Position numbers and translations under genes: made by a program. Source: UBA7672 sp044224605 (lineage in GTDB: Bacteria; Pseudomonadota; Alphaproteobacteria; Caulobacterales; Hyphomonadaceae). Taken from it: a stretch of 64,000 nucleotides of DNA. Below are positions 24,533 through 32,824 of this stretch, one piece after another. The stretch covers positions 1-64,000 of the forward strand of contig JBGAKC010000006.1 of the NCBI GenBank assembly GCA_044224605.1. Reading direction: 5' to 3'. The notes under the pieces were generated by a model that ran no database searches, was not told the origin of the DNA, and worked only from the letters and a program-made list of their open reading frames with translations. The stretch's first letter is position 1. Each line of letters begins with the position of its first letter.

Positions 24533-25381
24533 ATGAACGCCAAGCCGACCTGTTTTGACGTTACGATCGAGAACCGCATCGCTCACATCCGGATGATCCG
24601 CCCAGACCAGTTCAACACCTTCACGCCCGAGGCCTGGGTCGAGCTGCCCGACATCGTCCGCGACATCGACCGCAATGCGAGGGCCCGCGTCATTGTCCTG
24701 TCATCCACGGGCAAGCATTTCACAGCCGGAATGGATCTGGCCGTGTTCACCCGCCCCGATGGAATCGTCGGCAACAAGCAGGACCCGCACCTGCGCGCCG
24801 AGAAGTTCATCCGCGACCTCCACGCGCTGCAGGGCGCCTTCAACTGTCTCGAGGAAGCGCGCATGCCGGTGATCGCTTGCGTACAGGGAGGTTGCATCGG
24901 CGCCGGTGTCGACATGACGTCCGCCTGCGACTTCCGCTTCGCGACCAGGGACGCCTTCTTCTGCGTGCAGGAGATCAACATCGGCATGACCGCCGACGTC
25001 GGCACCTTCCCACGCCTCTGTAAGGTGATGCCCGAAGGCTGGGTGCGTCAGATCGCCTACACCGGCGAGCGCCTCGCGGCCTCGAAGGCAAAAGAGATCG
25101 GCCTCGTCAACGAGGTGTTCGATACGCACGAGGCCATGCTCGCGCACACCATGAGCATCGCCAAGGAGATCGCGAGCAAGAACCCGCTTGCGGTCACCGG
25201 CTCGAAGGCGATGATCAACTATGCGCGCGACCATTCGACCACCGATGCGCTAAACTACATCGGCGTGTGGAACGCCGGCATGCTCTCCGGCCCACACATG
25301 CGCGAAGCCTTCGCCGCGAAAGCGGAGAAACGCGAAGCCGACTTCCCGGATCTCCTGCCGCTGCGGGACAAGCCGCTCTAA
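24533..25381 (+). CDS. Crotonase, delta(3,5)-delta(2,4)-dienoyl-CoA isomerase type
   Basis: 282 residues. The crotonase oxyanion hole is seen in KHFTAGMDL (60-69) and CVQGGCIGAG (116-125). Three acidic residues stand at D127, E147 and D155, in the contexts GVDMTSACDF, FFCVQEINIG and TADVGTFPR. This spacing (20 and 8 residues) is the same as that of the catalytic Asp-Glu-Asp of dienoyl-CoA isomerase ECH1, whereas enoyl-CoA hydratases have two glutamates. It would shift double bonds of unsaturated fatty acyl-CoA during beta-oxidation. The ATG at 24533 gives a standard N-terminus. Confidence 0.88.
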   Translation: MNAKPTCFDVTIENRIAHIRMIRPDQFNTFTPEAWVELPDIVRDIDRNARARVIVLSSTGKHFTAGMDLAVFTRPDGIVGNKQDPHLRAEKFIRDLHALQGAFNCLEEARMPVIACVQGGCIGAGVDMTSACDFRFATRDAFFCVQEINIGMTADVGTFPRLCKVMPEGWVRQIAYTGERLAASKAKEIGLVNEVFDTHEAMLAHTMSIAKEIASKNPLAVTGSKAMINYARDHSTTDALNYIGVWNAGMLSGPHMREAFAAKAEKREADFPDLLPLRDKPL

Positions 25382-25387
25382 GCGCCT

Positions 25388-25693
25388 TCACCGCACCTTG
25401 CTGAACAGCCCTTGTGCCGAGAACACCAGCGCAGCGCCCATGCGCGCCTCGACCGAGGCGAACACGATCGACTTAGCCCGCTTGTCGGTCCGGATGGCGA
25501 GCTGAACCATCCCTTCGCCGATAGCGTGGGAGGCCACATCCAGCGCCAGAGACGTCATGCGCATGCTCTCGCCCGCGGCTTCGGCGAGTGCGGAGATCGC
25601 CGCTTCGGAGCAAAGTTGGGGATCAGGTGCGCCCGGTCCGCCCAGCTCGGGGCCCGGGATCATTCTCACGGCATCAAGGACTTGCTCGCTCAT
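25388..25693 (-). CDS. Small protein with possible hotdog-like fold
   Basis: 101 residues. The C-terminal 55 residues alternate strands as in hotdog thioesterases (SLALDVASHAIGEGMVQLAIRTDKRAKSIVFASVEARMGAALVFSAQGLFS), but the protein is shorter than the family and shows no HGG or acidic catalytic motif. It may be a truncated or minimal hotdog protein; this is a guess by eye. It converges with the crotonase gene, six bases between the stops. A fatty-acid link is inferred from context only. Confidence 0.55.
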   Translation of the reverse strand: MSEQVLDAVRMIPGPELGGPGAPDPQLCSEAAISALAEAAGESMRMTSLALDVASHAIGEGMVQLAIRTDKRAKSIVFASVEARMGAALVFSAQGLFSKVR

Positions 25694-25729
25694 GCCGCAT
25701 GCCTATAGCGCCGGCGGCGTTAAGCAATG

Positions 25730-25744
25730 CTAACCGCCCATTAA
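25730..25744 (+). promoter_or_regulatory. CtrA-like box candidate
   Basis: CTAA-N7-TTAA (CTAACCGCCCATTAA) lies 26 bases upstream of the next plus-strand start. It differs in one base from the CtrA consensus TTAA-N7-TTAA known from Caulobacterales. Chance occurrence is quite possible. Confidence 0.3.
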
Positions 25745-25769
25745 CACCTCAGGCGTACCGGCTGGAAGC

Positions 25770-26801
25770 ATGCTGCGGATGCGATTCCCTGCTGTCTGCC
25801 TGTCCAGCGCCGCCTTGGCAGCTCTTGCGCTGTCGGCTCCGGCAGACGCGCAGTCTGCGCCTTCGCAGGCCAAGGTCGAGGACATCCAGGTCTCGCGCGA
25901 CGGCGAGACCGTCTCCATTCTCGTGAAACTGTCGCAACAGCCGACCGCTGCATCGGCCAAAAGCACCGGTGAAGCCCTGACGCTTGAAGTGGGCGGCCTC
26001 ACGCTCGCGCCGCTCACCCTTTCCCCGCCGGCCGGCGCGATGGTCACGGGCGTCAAGGCGTCCTCGGGAACCATCACGCTATCAGGCGCTGCCCTCGATC
26101 ACGCCACCACCATTATATACCGCAATGCGATCCTGATCGAAGCGAAGTATGCCGAAGCCAAATTGAGCAGCGGCTTTTCGCTGATGACGGCGGCTGCTCC
26201 GGCGCCGAACATACCGCAGGCTCAACCCGCTGCGCCATTGCCCGCGTCGCCCGCCGCCGTCACGCTCCAGCCTGTCACAACCGTTGCCACACAAGCTGCG
26301 CCAGCGACGCCCGCGCCGCCGAAGCCGACACCCATCGCGCTGACACCGCCGACATCGAGCGCGCCGATCGCGCTGCCGAGTCCGGCAGCGATGCCGCCGC
26401 ACCCGGCCAACGACCTCCAGTCACATCCTGCTCCGCCCGCGTCCGTAACGGCCGTTTCGCTTCCGACCGCCTCGATCGCCGGTGTCGACGCTGCGCGCTG
26501 CACATCCGCTGAGGCCGAACTGAAGAAGGATGCATGGGCCCTCGCTGCGATGGGTGACCAGGCGCTCTGCCTGCTGGACGCGGGCAAGTATGACGAAGCC
26601 AAATCGAAGCTCGACCAGCTCGCGGCCATCACGCCGCTCGACTGGCGCGTGGCGCTGGGACTGGCCGTCCTGCAGGATCAAAAGGGCAAGAAGGATCTGG
26701 CTCAGGCCGCTTGGCTTGCCGCCGTCGATCGCGCGCCGACCGACACCATTCGCGCGGCCATCAAGGCCCGGATCGACGCCGCCTCCGCAAAGACCAGCTG
26801 A
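25770..26801 (+). CDS. Exported proline-rich protein with C-terminal TPR-like region
   Basis: 343 residues with a signal peptide (RMRFPAVCLSSAALAALALSAPADAQ). A beta-rich N-terminal domain (35-130, VEDIQVSRDGETVSILVKLS...) recalls AMIN domains that bind peptidoglycan, but I cannot confirm this. A long Pro/Ala/Thr linker (140-230) follows. The last 100 residues form helical repeats (ALAAMGDQALCLLDAGKYDEAKSKLDQLAAITPLDWRVALGLAVL) typical of tetratricopeptide units. The architecture suggests a periplasmic scaffold that touches the cell wall. Unassigned. Two ATGs (25770 and 25779) are possible starts. Confidence 0.75.
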   Translation: MLRMRFPAVCLSSAALAALALSAPADAQSAPSQAKVEDIQVSRDGETVSILVKLSQQPTAASAKSTGEALTLEVGGLTLAPLTLSPPAGAMVTGVKASSGTITLSGAALDHATTIIYRNAILIEAKYAEAKLSSGFSLMTAAAPAPNIPQAQPAAPLPASPAAVTLQPVTTVATQAAPATPAPPKPTPIALTPPTSSAPIALPSPAAMPPHPANDLQSHPAPPASVTAVSLPTASIAGVDAARCTSAEAELKKDAWALAAMGDQALCLLDAGKYDEAKSKLDQLAAITPLDWRVALGLAVLQDQKGKKDLAQAAWLAAVDRAPTDTIRAAIKARIDAASAKTS

Positions 26802-26815
26802 TCAGCCAGACGAAA

Positions 26816-26840
26816 AAGCGCACGAACTGATCGTGCGCTT
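26816..26840 (+). terminator. Hairpin terminator
   Basis: Perfect ten-base stem AAGCGCACGA / TCGTGCGCTT with loop ACTGA, 14 bases after the TPR-like gene's stop; it is followed by CATCACATTT, a weak U-tract. Confidence 0.7.
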
Positions 26841-26865
26841 CATCACATTTCCTCAGAGGCAGGCA

Positions 26866-26987
26866 TCTTCCCGGCGCGCGGTCTCGGGGGGTCGGGGGGG
26901 ACGGATAAGACCACCTCGCCGGGAAGACCGTGGTAGAAACGCCATCGCGCTCTACCAGTTCCTCCCAGATGGGAATTTTTTTCGAGA
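26866..26987 (+). ncRNA. Candidate structured small RNA
   Basis: Three consecutive hairpins lie between two transcript ends. The first (TCTTCCCGGCG 26866-26876 with CGCCGGGAAGA 26917-26927) has 11-base perfect arms and an inner GGTCT/AGACC pair; its loop carries two G-runs of six and seven. The second pairs TGGTAGA (26931) with TCTACCA (26951). The third is TCCC-AGAT-GGGA followed by A and seven T, terminator-like. No coding frame fits. The 5' end and promoter are unknown, and no Rfam family comes to mind. Confidence 0.35.
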
Positions 26988-27045
26988 GAAACAGACGCGC
27001 GCTGTCACAGCACAGTGAGTTTCACGGAACTCCAGAGTTTCTCAG

Positions 27046-27078
27046 CAAAAAACAAAACGGGCGACCCGAAGGCCGCCC
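27046..27078 (-). terminator. Rho-independent terminator of the 27105 gene
   Basis: On the minus strand GGGCGGCC-TTCG-GGTCGCCC forms a stem with a stable UUCG-type loop (one mismatch), followed by GTTTTGTTTTTT. It lies 26 bases past the stop at 27105. Confidence 0.85.
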
Positions 27079-27104
27079 GCCAGGTTGCTACTCTACTGTA
27101 TCAC

Positions 27105-27527
27105 TTACGCTACGCTACGAACTCCACTGAAGGGGGCGTTCACGGCGCCGAACATGTCGCCCAGGTGGCCGACACCGCTCACGCCGAACGCGGATTCCGC
27201 ATACTTGCCGATCGCCGGGAACAGGCGACCGATTTCCGTATTGCCGAGACCTTCCTTGTGCAGGTCGCGAATAACCTGCTCCGCCACGGCGATACGGCCG
27301 CCCGGCGTGCGCTCTATCATCCGCGCGATGACGCCCGTTGCAGCGCCGACCTGCGCGCCCATCCTGGCGGCAAGGGTGCGCGCGCCGGGAACGCGCTCGA
27401 AAATCTCGTCTGCGATAGGGGCGCCTTGCCGTTCGGCGGCATTCAGCACGATCCCGATCGCCGCTTCCGCTTTCTCGGCAGGAAGACCAACGGCTTTCGA
27501 CACATGCTTGATGAAACTGCTGAGCAT
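27105..27527 (-). CDS. Hypothetical helical protein, DUF2267/DUF2780-like
   Basis: 140 residues, no signal peptide, predicted all-helical. The N-terminal half (VGLPAEKAEAAIGIVLNAAERQGAPIADEIFERVPGAR) resembles the repeated helices of DUF2267 or DUF2780 proteins, where small domains sense an Ala-rich groove; the resemblance is by eye. The C-terminal half is Gly-rich (GVSGVGHLGDMFGAVNAPFSG). Function unknown. It has its own strong terminator. The ATG is preceded by a GGGGG ribosome site. Confidence 0.6.
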   Translation of the reverse strand: MLSSFIKHVSKAVGLPAEKAEAAIGIVLNAAERQGAPIADEIFERVPGARTLAARMGAQVGAATGVIARMIERTPGGRIAVAEQVIRDLHKEGLGNTEIGRLFPAIGKYAESAFGVSGVGHLGDMFGAVNAPFSGVRSVA

Positions 27528-27592
27528 CAGGCCCCCGCATCAACTGTGGCAACACTCTGGCCGGTTAAGGTTGCCGGGGTCTTAAGCTGGAT

Positions 27593-28381
27593 TCAGTCGT
27601 CCGCTTTTCCTGTGGGATTGCAGCCGCCGTAATGTGCGGCGGAATAACTTCCGAGTTTTGCCCATAATTGGTCGCCCCATGAGTAGTGCCACCACTCGGT
27701 AGGATTGTTGGCAAACCCCGCCTCGGTCATCACCCAGTAGAGAAGTCGCCGGTTCGCCCGCGCCTCCTCGTCCGACATCGACACTGCCGGCTTGCGCTCG
27801 AAGCCATCGGTCCACGCTTCCTCGGTGAGATCGTCGAATATCCCGCCCATGAAGAGCGGCTGCCGCGTCTCGGAGAACATCAGCGTCAGGTCGAGCGCAG
27901 CCCCCGTCGAATGGGGCGAAGGCGAGTTCTCTCCTGTTGTCGGCGCAGCCCAGTATTTCTGCACCTCATCCAACAGCGCCTGCCCCGCCAGATGCGGCTG
28001 CCGCTGTACCAGCCAGTTCGGGAACCACACATCGTGGAAATAGCGCTGGATCGCCTGCGGCCGCCATGCATCGAACAGATAGACCTCGACGCCCACAGGC
28101 TTCAGCCGCGCATTCACGTCCGCCAGCTTCGCCGCCACCGACCTGCGCAGATAAAGCTCGGCGATCGAGCCCGGTACGGTGATATAGTAAGGTGGGTTGC
28201 GCGGCGTGTTGTAGTGATTGTCCCCTGCGATCCCGAGTTCGCGCACCTCGATGCACGCTTCCTCCGCGAGTTCTCCGCCAAAGTCGATCCGCACGACCTC
28301 GCGATACCCGCGCTTGCGCGCCAGCACCTCGGTCGATGACGGAACCGGTTTCGACTTCAGATCGGCTGGATCGCGACTCAT
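27593..28381 (-). CDS. D-alanyl-D-alanine dipeptidase, VanX/DdpX family
   Basis: 262 residues from ATG 28381 (a TTG twelve codons earlier is less likely). Zinc-site motifs of the VanX family are visible: SPHSTGAALD (His157 and Asp164) and EWWHY (catalytic Glu229 and His232); the transition-state Arg is in FDAWRPQ (Arg107). Such enzymes cleave D-Ala-D-Ala. With no van genes near, the likely role is cell-wall dipeptide turnover rather than glycopeptide resistance. No clear signal peptide is visible in the chosen start, so cytoplasmic action is likely. Confidence 0.88.
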   Translation of the reverse strand: MSRDPADLKSKPVPSSTEVLARKRGYREVVRIDFGGELAEEACIEVRELGIAGDNHYNTPRNPPYYITVPGSIAELYLRRSVAAKLADVNARLKPVGVEVYLFDAWRPQAIQRYFHDVWFPNWLVQRQPHLAGQALLDEVQKYWAAPTTGENSPSPHSTGAALDLTLMFSETRQPLFMGGIFDDLTEEAWTDGFERKPAVSMSDEEARANRRLLYWVMTEAGFANNPTEWWHYSWGDQLWAKLGSYSAAHYGGCNPTGKADD

Positions 28382-28567
28382 TCCCAGAACGTATCTGCAG
28401 AACTTCAAGGCCGACAACGCCGCCTTTGGCGCCGATCACATCGAGGCGCCTGAAGAAGCCAGCGGCTCAACGCCTCAGGCCGGGAAAGTTACAATGCTCC
28501 AACGGTTGGAACGAATGCCGCACTCGCATCTTCACTTGGCGCTAACGCCCTACAAGAAGGTAACGAC

Positions 28568-28927
28568 ATGAAATACCTGCTTGCTTTGACGGCCACCGCC
28601 GTCGCATTCGCTGTTGCGCCTGCCGTTGCGCAACCCCCGGCCGACATCCCCCAGCCGCAAACCTCCGTCACGGTCGACACGCAGGTGACCGAGACGCCAA
28701 CCACCGTCATCGAGACAAAGACGGAGACCGTAACGCCCGTCTCGACCCGCCCGGCCGTCGACCCCGAAAACCCGATCGCCCCGGAAGTGAAGGCCGTCAT
28801 CGCGGCCAAGAAGAACTACACGACCGCCGACATCGTGAAGGCCCAGCACAAGGCCATGCTGGCGACGCCGGCCAGCGCCCCAACCACCGTTGTCACAACC
28901 ACGACGACGACCTCGAAACCCCGGTGA
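28568..28927 (+). CDS. Small exported Thr/Val-rich protein
   Basis: 119 residues with a signal peptide (MKYLLALTATAVAFAVAPAVAQ). The mature chain is low in complexity: Pro/Thr/Val-rich (TSVTVDTQVTETPTTVIETKTE), a short helical stretch (EVKAVIAAKKNYTTADIVKAQHKAML), and a C-terminal run of threonines. No family recognised; periplasmic location is inferred. An AAGGT ribosome site precedes the ATG. Confidence 0.65.
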   Translation: MKYLLALTATAVAFAVAPAVAQPPADIPQPQTSVTVDTQVTETPTTVIETKTETVTPVSTRPAVDPENPIAPEVKAVIAAKKNYTTADIVKAQHKAMLATPASAPTTVVTTTTTTSKPR

Positions 28928-29064
28928 AGCCAATAGACCTGACATAGGCAAGCCACCTTCGCCCGGCAGGATGTTGCGTCCACCGGGCGCGTTCTGTTGC
29001 ATTCCGCAAAAATCTGGCGCTAAAGGTACCTACAACCATCTGAAGAACCGGTACGGAGGACTTA

Positions 29065-30285
29065 ATGCGTGAGGCAGTGATCGTTTCGACAGCCCGGACG
29101 GGGTTGGCGAAATCAGTGCGGGGCGGGTTCAACATGACCCATGGCGCGGCTCTTGGGGGCCACGCGATCAAGCACGCCGTCGAACGCGCAAAACTCGACC
29201 CCAAGGAAGTCGAGGACGTGTATCTCGGTTGCGCCAACCCTGAAGGCGCAACGGGCGGCAACATCGCCCGCCAGGCCGCTCTCTGGGCCGACCTGCCCGT
29301 CACCGTCGCCGGCGGCACGATCAACCGCTTTTGCTCATCGGGCCTGAACGCCATCGCCCTCGCCGCTCACGCGATCCGCGACGGCGCCGACATCATGGTC
29401 GGCGGCGGCGTTGAATCGATCTCTCTGGTCCAGTTCGGCCCGCGCGCGCCGGCTGCGCCGGATGGCCGCAACCGGGCCCTTGACGAGAAACTCCTTGCCA
29501 AGATTCCGGCTATCTACATGACGATGATCGAGACGGCCGAGATCGTGGCGGAGCGTTACGGCGTGTCGCGTGAATATCAGGACGAGTACGCTCTGATGTC
29601 GCAACAGCGCACCGCCGCCGCGCAAGCCGCTGGCAAATACAAGGACGAGATCGTCCCGATGAAGACCAAGTACGCCGTCACCAACAAGGAGACGGGGGCG
29701 GTCACGATGGAAGACACCGAAGTCACGCGCGACGACTGCAACCGTCCGCAGACGACGTTGGCTGACCTCCAGAAGCTTCCGCCGGTATTCAAGGGTGGCC
29801 AGAAGATCCAGGAAGGCAAATACATCACCGCCGGCAACGCCTCGCAGTTCTCCGACGGCGGCGCGGCCCTCGTGTTGATGGAAGCCAAGGAAGCCGCCAA
29901 GCGCGGCCTCAAGCCGCTGGGCGCGTTCCGCGGCTTCGCGGTCGCCGGCTGCGAGCCGGATGAGATGGGCATCGGACCGGTATTCGCCGTTCCACGCCTC
30001 CTTGCGCGTCATGGTCTGAAGGTCCAGGACATCGATCTGTGGGAACTGAACGAAGCCTTTGCCTCGCAGTGCCTCTACTCGCGCGACAAGCTCGGCATCG
30101 ATCCGGAGAAATACAACGTCAACGGCGGCTCGATCTCGATCGGCCACCCCTACGGCGTCACCGGCGCACGCTGTACCGGCCACATCCTCCTTGAGGGCCA
30201 ACGCCGCAAGGCCAAGTATGGCGTCGTCACGATGTGCATCGGCGGCGGCCAGGGCGCTGCCGGCCTGTTCGAGATCTTCCACTAG
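29065..30285 (+). CDS. Acetyl-CoA acyltransferase (thiolase)
   Basis: 406 residues of the thiolase family with all catalytic motifs: nucleophile Cys90 in NRFCSSGLNA, the NEAFASQ loop near 331, His361 in GGSISIGHPYG and Cys391 in TMCIGGGQGAAG. The extended loop (120-245) is of normal size. It cleaves 3-ketoacyl-CoA in beta-oxidation or condenses acetyl-CoA units; the degradative FadA/FadI type seems more likely because the crotonase and acyl-CoA dehydrogenase are nearby, though in separate operons. GGAGGA ribosome site. Confidence 0.93.
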   Translation: MREAVIVSTARTGLAKSVRGGFNMTHGAALGGHAIKHAVERAKLDPKEVEDVYLGCANPEGATGGNIARQAALWADLPVTVAGGTINRFCSSGLNAIALAAHAIRDGADIMVGGGVESISLVQFGPRAPAAPDGRNRALDEKLLAKIPAIYMTMIETAEIVAERYGVSREYQDEYALMSQQRTAAAQAAGKYKDEIVPMKTKYAVTNKETGAVTMEDTEVTRDDCNRPQTTLADLQKLPPVFKGGQKIQEGKYITAGNASQFSDGGAALVLMEAKEAAKRGLKPLGAFRGFAVAGCEPDEMGIGPVFAVPRLLARHGLKVQDIDLWELNEAFASQCLYSRDKLGIDPEKYNVNGGSISIGHPYGVTGARCTGHILLEGQRRKAKYGVVTMCIGGGQGAAGLFEIFH

Positions 30286-30308
30286 GCTTCGAATGCTGAC
30301 TGAATGTG

Positions 30309-30337
30309 AACGGCCCGGCTCACCGTCGGGCCGTTTT
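30309..30337. terminator. Bidirectional terminator between thiolase and deacetylase genes
   Basis: AACGGCCCG / CGGGCCGTT with a nine-base loop and TTTTCATTT on the plus strand; the minus-strand gene stops inside its right border (30337), so it may serve both convergent genes. Confidence 0.8.
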
Positions 30338-31185
30338 CATTTGGGCGCGTCGAGATCGACCACGTGATAGTACTCCTGGTCCCATAGGGCGTAGAGCAGC
30401 CAGTCCGGGAAGCTGTAGACGGCCTGCACGTAGTTTTCCTGCGAAGCATGGATTTTCCAGCCGCGCAGTTTCGCGGCGACATTGCCCGGCATTGCGTAGT
30501 TCGCCTCGGGCTGGTTGTCGGCGACGAACTTGCCCGTCGTTCCACCGAATGTCCGCAGGCCGTTCGGCGGCGTCACGACATAGGCGATCCAGCGCGGGCC
30601 GCGATAGCCGCCAGCCGCCGCCTGAGCACGCACCTGCCTCACGGCCGTCTCGGCGACGAGACCGATGCGCATGTGATCCTTGTGACCCGTCGCGCCGCTG
30701 GCCGGCCAGAACGTCGCGACCATATCCGGCTTCACGGCGATGATCTTCGCCACGACGCGCGCGACCAGTTCTTCCATCGGAACGTCGGGTACGCCGCTGT
30801 CCGGATAGTCCCACACTTCCTGGTCGTCGATGCCGAGCGCGAAGCCATTCTTCAGCGCCTCCGCCTTGCGCACGATGCCGAGATCCTGCTGGCGCGCGAC
30901 GGTCGGGACCTGATGGCCCGCCTCGCCCTTCGTTGCCGTCACCAGCGACGTGAAAGCGCTGTCGTGCTCCTTGGCGTACGAGAAGAACCCCGTAACCAGC
31001 TGCTCGTCATCCGGATGCGCGAACACGCCGAGCACACGCTTGGCTCCGACCTCGCCCACGATCGACGGCACGGAATTCGCCGACGGCGCCGTGAAGAAAG
31101 TGCGCATGTAGAGGAAGCCAGTGATCAGCGCGACCATCAGCACGCCGAGCACAATTCCACCGATGATTGCTGTGCGCTTCAGCAT
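30337..31185 (-). CDS. PIG-L family deacetylase, membrane anchored
   Basis: 282 residues from ATG 31185 with a GGGGAG ribosome site. A transmembrane helix (5-27, TAIIGGIVLGVLMVALITGFLYM) anchors the enzyme with the catalytic domain probably in the periplasm. The LmbE/PIG-L signature AHPDDE sits at 56-61 and the partner zinc ligand in GHKDHMRIG near 160. Family members remove N-acetyl groups from GlcNAc derivatives (phosphatidylinositol-GlcNAc, bacillithiol or mycothiol precursors, glycans); the substrate here is not known. Confidence 0.85.
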   Translation of the reverse strand: MLKRTAIIGGIVLGVLMVALITGFLYMRTFFTAPSANSVPSIVGEVGAKRVLGVFAHPDDEQLVTGFFSYAKEHDSAFTSLVTATKGEAGHQVPTVARQQDLGIVRKAEALKNGFALGIDDQEVWDYPDSGVPDVPMEELVARVVAKIIAVKPDMVATFWPASGATGHKDHMRIGLVAETAVRQVRAQAAAGGYRGPRWIAYVVTPPNGLRTFGGTTGKFVADNQPEANYAMPGNVAAKLRGWKIHASQENYVQAVYSFPDWLLYALWDQEYYHVVDLDAPK

Positions 31186-31303
31186 CCGCCGCTCCCCTAT
31201 TTTCAAAAACTATGCTGTTACATGCGCGAGCGCCAGTTTGCGCGCACGCACGCCATCCAACCGCCCAAATCAGATATGATTATGGGATATCTGGAGATTC
31301 CCG

Positions 31304-31906
31304 ATGCGTAGACCTGCGCTTTTCCTTGCCGCTCTTGCACTCATGTCCTGCGGGCAACCCCCGGCTGCGCCCGCCGCGACAGGATCGGCGCCGGAACAAG
31401 TATCATCGGCTGCAACAACGAAAACGCCGCGCACCGCTGTCGAAGGATGGCAGACGGACATCACGGCCTATCCGCTCGCAGGCGATACGCTGCCCGCTTT
31501 CACGGCAAAGCAGGACAACGGCACGGAGCTGACGCAGGCTAACCTGCGCGATCGCTGGACCATCATCGGTTTCCAGCAGGCGAGCGACAACGCGGACGAG
31601 AGCCGCTACATCGCTGCACTCAACTCAGCGGCGGACCAGGACCCGGATCTCGATTTCCTCGGCGTGACCATCGTGCGAGAAGGTTCAGCTACAAAACACG
31701 ACGGCAAGCTGTGGCCACACATTGACGACACCGGTCCACTGGCCGATGCGCTGCGCATCGACAAGACGCCAGCCTACCTGCTGGTCGGCCCGGATCTCAC
31801 GATCGAGGGCTATCGTAGCGCGCTGATGGATACGCCAGACGACGGCATCAAGTCCGTTATCCGCGGCGTCGCGGACATCCGCAAACAGATCGCTGCGCCC
31901 GAATAG
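31304..31906 (+). CDS. Thioredoxin-fold lipoprotein lacking the CXXC motif
   Basis: 200 residues with a lipoprotein signal (lipobox LMSC, Cys16). After an Ala/Thr linker the domain from about 55 follows the TlpA/redoxin pattern: DTLPAFTAKQDNGTELTQANLRDRWTIIGF, then a central LDFLGVTIVREG strand and the cis-Pro segment KTPAYLLVGPD. Where TlpA-type proteins have WCxxC, this one reads GFQQASDN, so both redox cysteines are absent. It may be a metal-, heme- or peptide-binding version rather than a thiol oxidoreductase. Fold is inferred; no gene partner adjacent. Confidence 0.7.
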   Translation: MRRPALFLAALALMSCGQPPAAPAATGSAPEQVSSAATTKTPRTAVEGWQTDITAYPLAGDTLPAFTAKQDNGTELTQANLRDRWTIIGFQQASDNADESRYIAALNSAADQDPDLDFLGVTIVREGSATKHDGKLWPHIDDTGPLADALRIDKTPAYLLVGPDLTIEGYRSALMDTPDDGIKSVIRGVADIRKQIAAPE

Positions 31907-31912
31907 ACCGTA

Positions 31913-31944
31913 TGTTCGTCTTCGAAGGCGGCCCCAGACGAACA
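31913..31944 (+). terminator. Possible hairpin transcript end
   Basis: Perfect nine-base arms TGTTCGTCT / AGACGAACA with a 14-base loop, beginning seven bases after the lipoprotein stop codon. No U-run follows. Confidence 0.4.
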
Positions 31945-32101
31945 AACGGACACGCGGTAGCCAACCCGCGGATAAGAGCACGCCAACCGTCGTCTTGAGG
32001 CCCTGCTTTCTACCTTGCTCAGTGCTACATGACCACCCGCTTCGCCCGCTCAGCGAAGGCGTTTACCAATGTCGGGTGCTTGTTGACGACGAACACAAGA
32101 C

Positions 32102-32728
32102 CTAGCGGCCCAGCGCGTAAGGCCCGCCCTTCTCGATCGCCCGCTTCCAGGCCGGTCGCGCATGGATACGATCCAGCCACGCATTGAAGTCCGGGAAGTT
32201 CGCAAGCGATCCCTGCGCCCTTGCCACTTCCGCGACAAAGCTCATCTGCACATCCGCCCCGGTCAGCTCCTTGCCGACAAAAAACTCGCGCCCTTTGAGA
32301 TGGCCATTGATGAAGCCGAGATGGTTCTCCGTCTCGCTGGCGATGCGTGGTTGAAGCGGCGCTGCGGCTTCGCCGAGACGGCTCGTATAGAGACGCAACA
32401 TCAGCGGCAGCATGGCCGATCCTTCGCCATAGTGCAGCCACTGCACGTAGAGGTCGTAGTCCGCCGATTTCGGATCGGGCTGCATCCGGCCGCCGCCATG
32501 ATGGCGTATGATGTAGTCGATGATCGCGCCCGTTTCGATGATCGTCTTGCCGTCATCGGTGATCACGGGGCTCTTCCCCAGCGCACTGACCGCCTTCAGC
32601 TCCGGCGGAGCCAGCCGCGTCTGCGCATCGCGCTGATAGGTCTTGAGTTCGTAGGGAGCGCCCAGCTCCTCAAGCAACCACAGGATGCGCTGCGAGCGCG
32701 ACTCATTGAGATGGTGGACCGTCAGCAT
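32102..32728 (-). CDS. Glutathione S-transferase family protein
   Basis: 208 residues from ATG 32728. Thioredoxin-like domain with LNESRSQRILWLLEELGAPYEL at the N-terminus (Ser-type glutathione contact), the cis-Pro in LGKSPVITDD and TIIETGAIIDYI. The C-terminal domain contains KELTGADVQMSFV. The long HGGGRMQPDPKSADYDLYVQWLHYGEGS segment suggests the beta-like/YghU-adjacent group, but this is not certain. Unrelated in detail to the GST at 5101-5718. It is preceded by a region with a candidate small RNA. Confidence 0.9.
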   Translation of the reverse strand: MLTVHHLNESRSQRILWLLEELGAPYELKTYQRDAQTRLAPPELKAVSALGKSPVITDDGKTIIETGAIIDYIIRHHGGGRMQPDPKSADYDLYVQWLHYGEGSAMLPLMLRLYTSRLGEAAAPLQPRIASETENHLGFINGHLKGREFFVGKELTGADVQMSFVAEVARAQGSLANFPDFNAWLDRIHARPAWKRAIEKGGPYALGR

Positions 32729-32824
32729 CGCTATCCTCGCTTGCCGGAAAAACGCCGGCGACATCTGCACAGCTCGCACACGATCAATCAACGCTGACGT
32801 TGCGTCCGATCACACGGCTTTCGC

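Noticed and set aside
28960..28989. Hairpin CGCCCGG / CCGGGCG downstream of the small exported protein as terminator
   Set aside because: Only a seven-base stem with no U-run; too weak to list as a feature.
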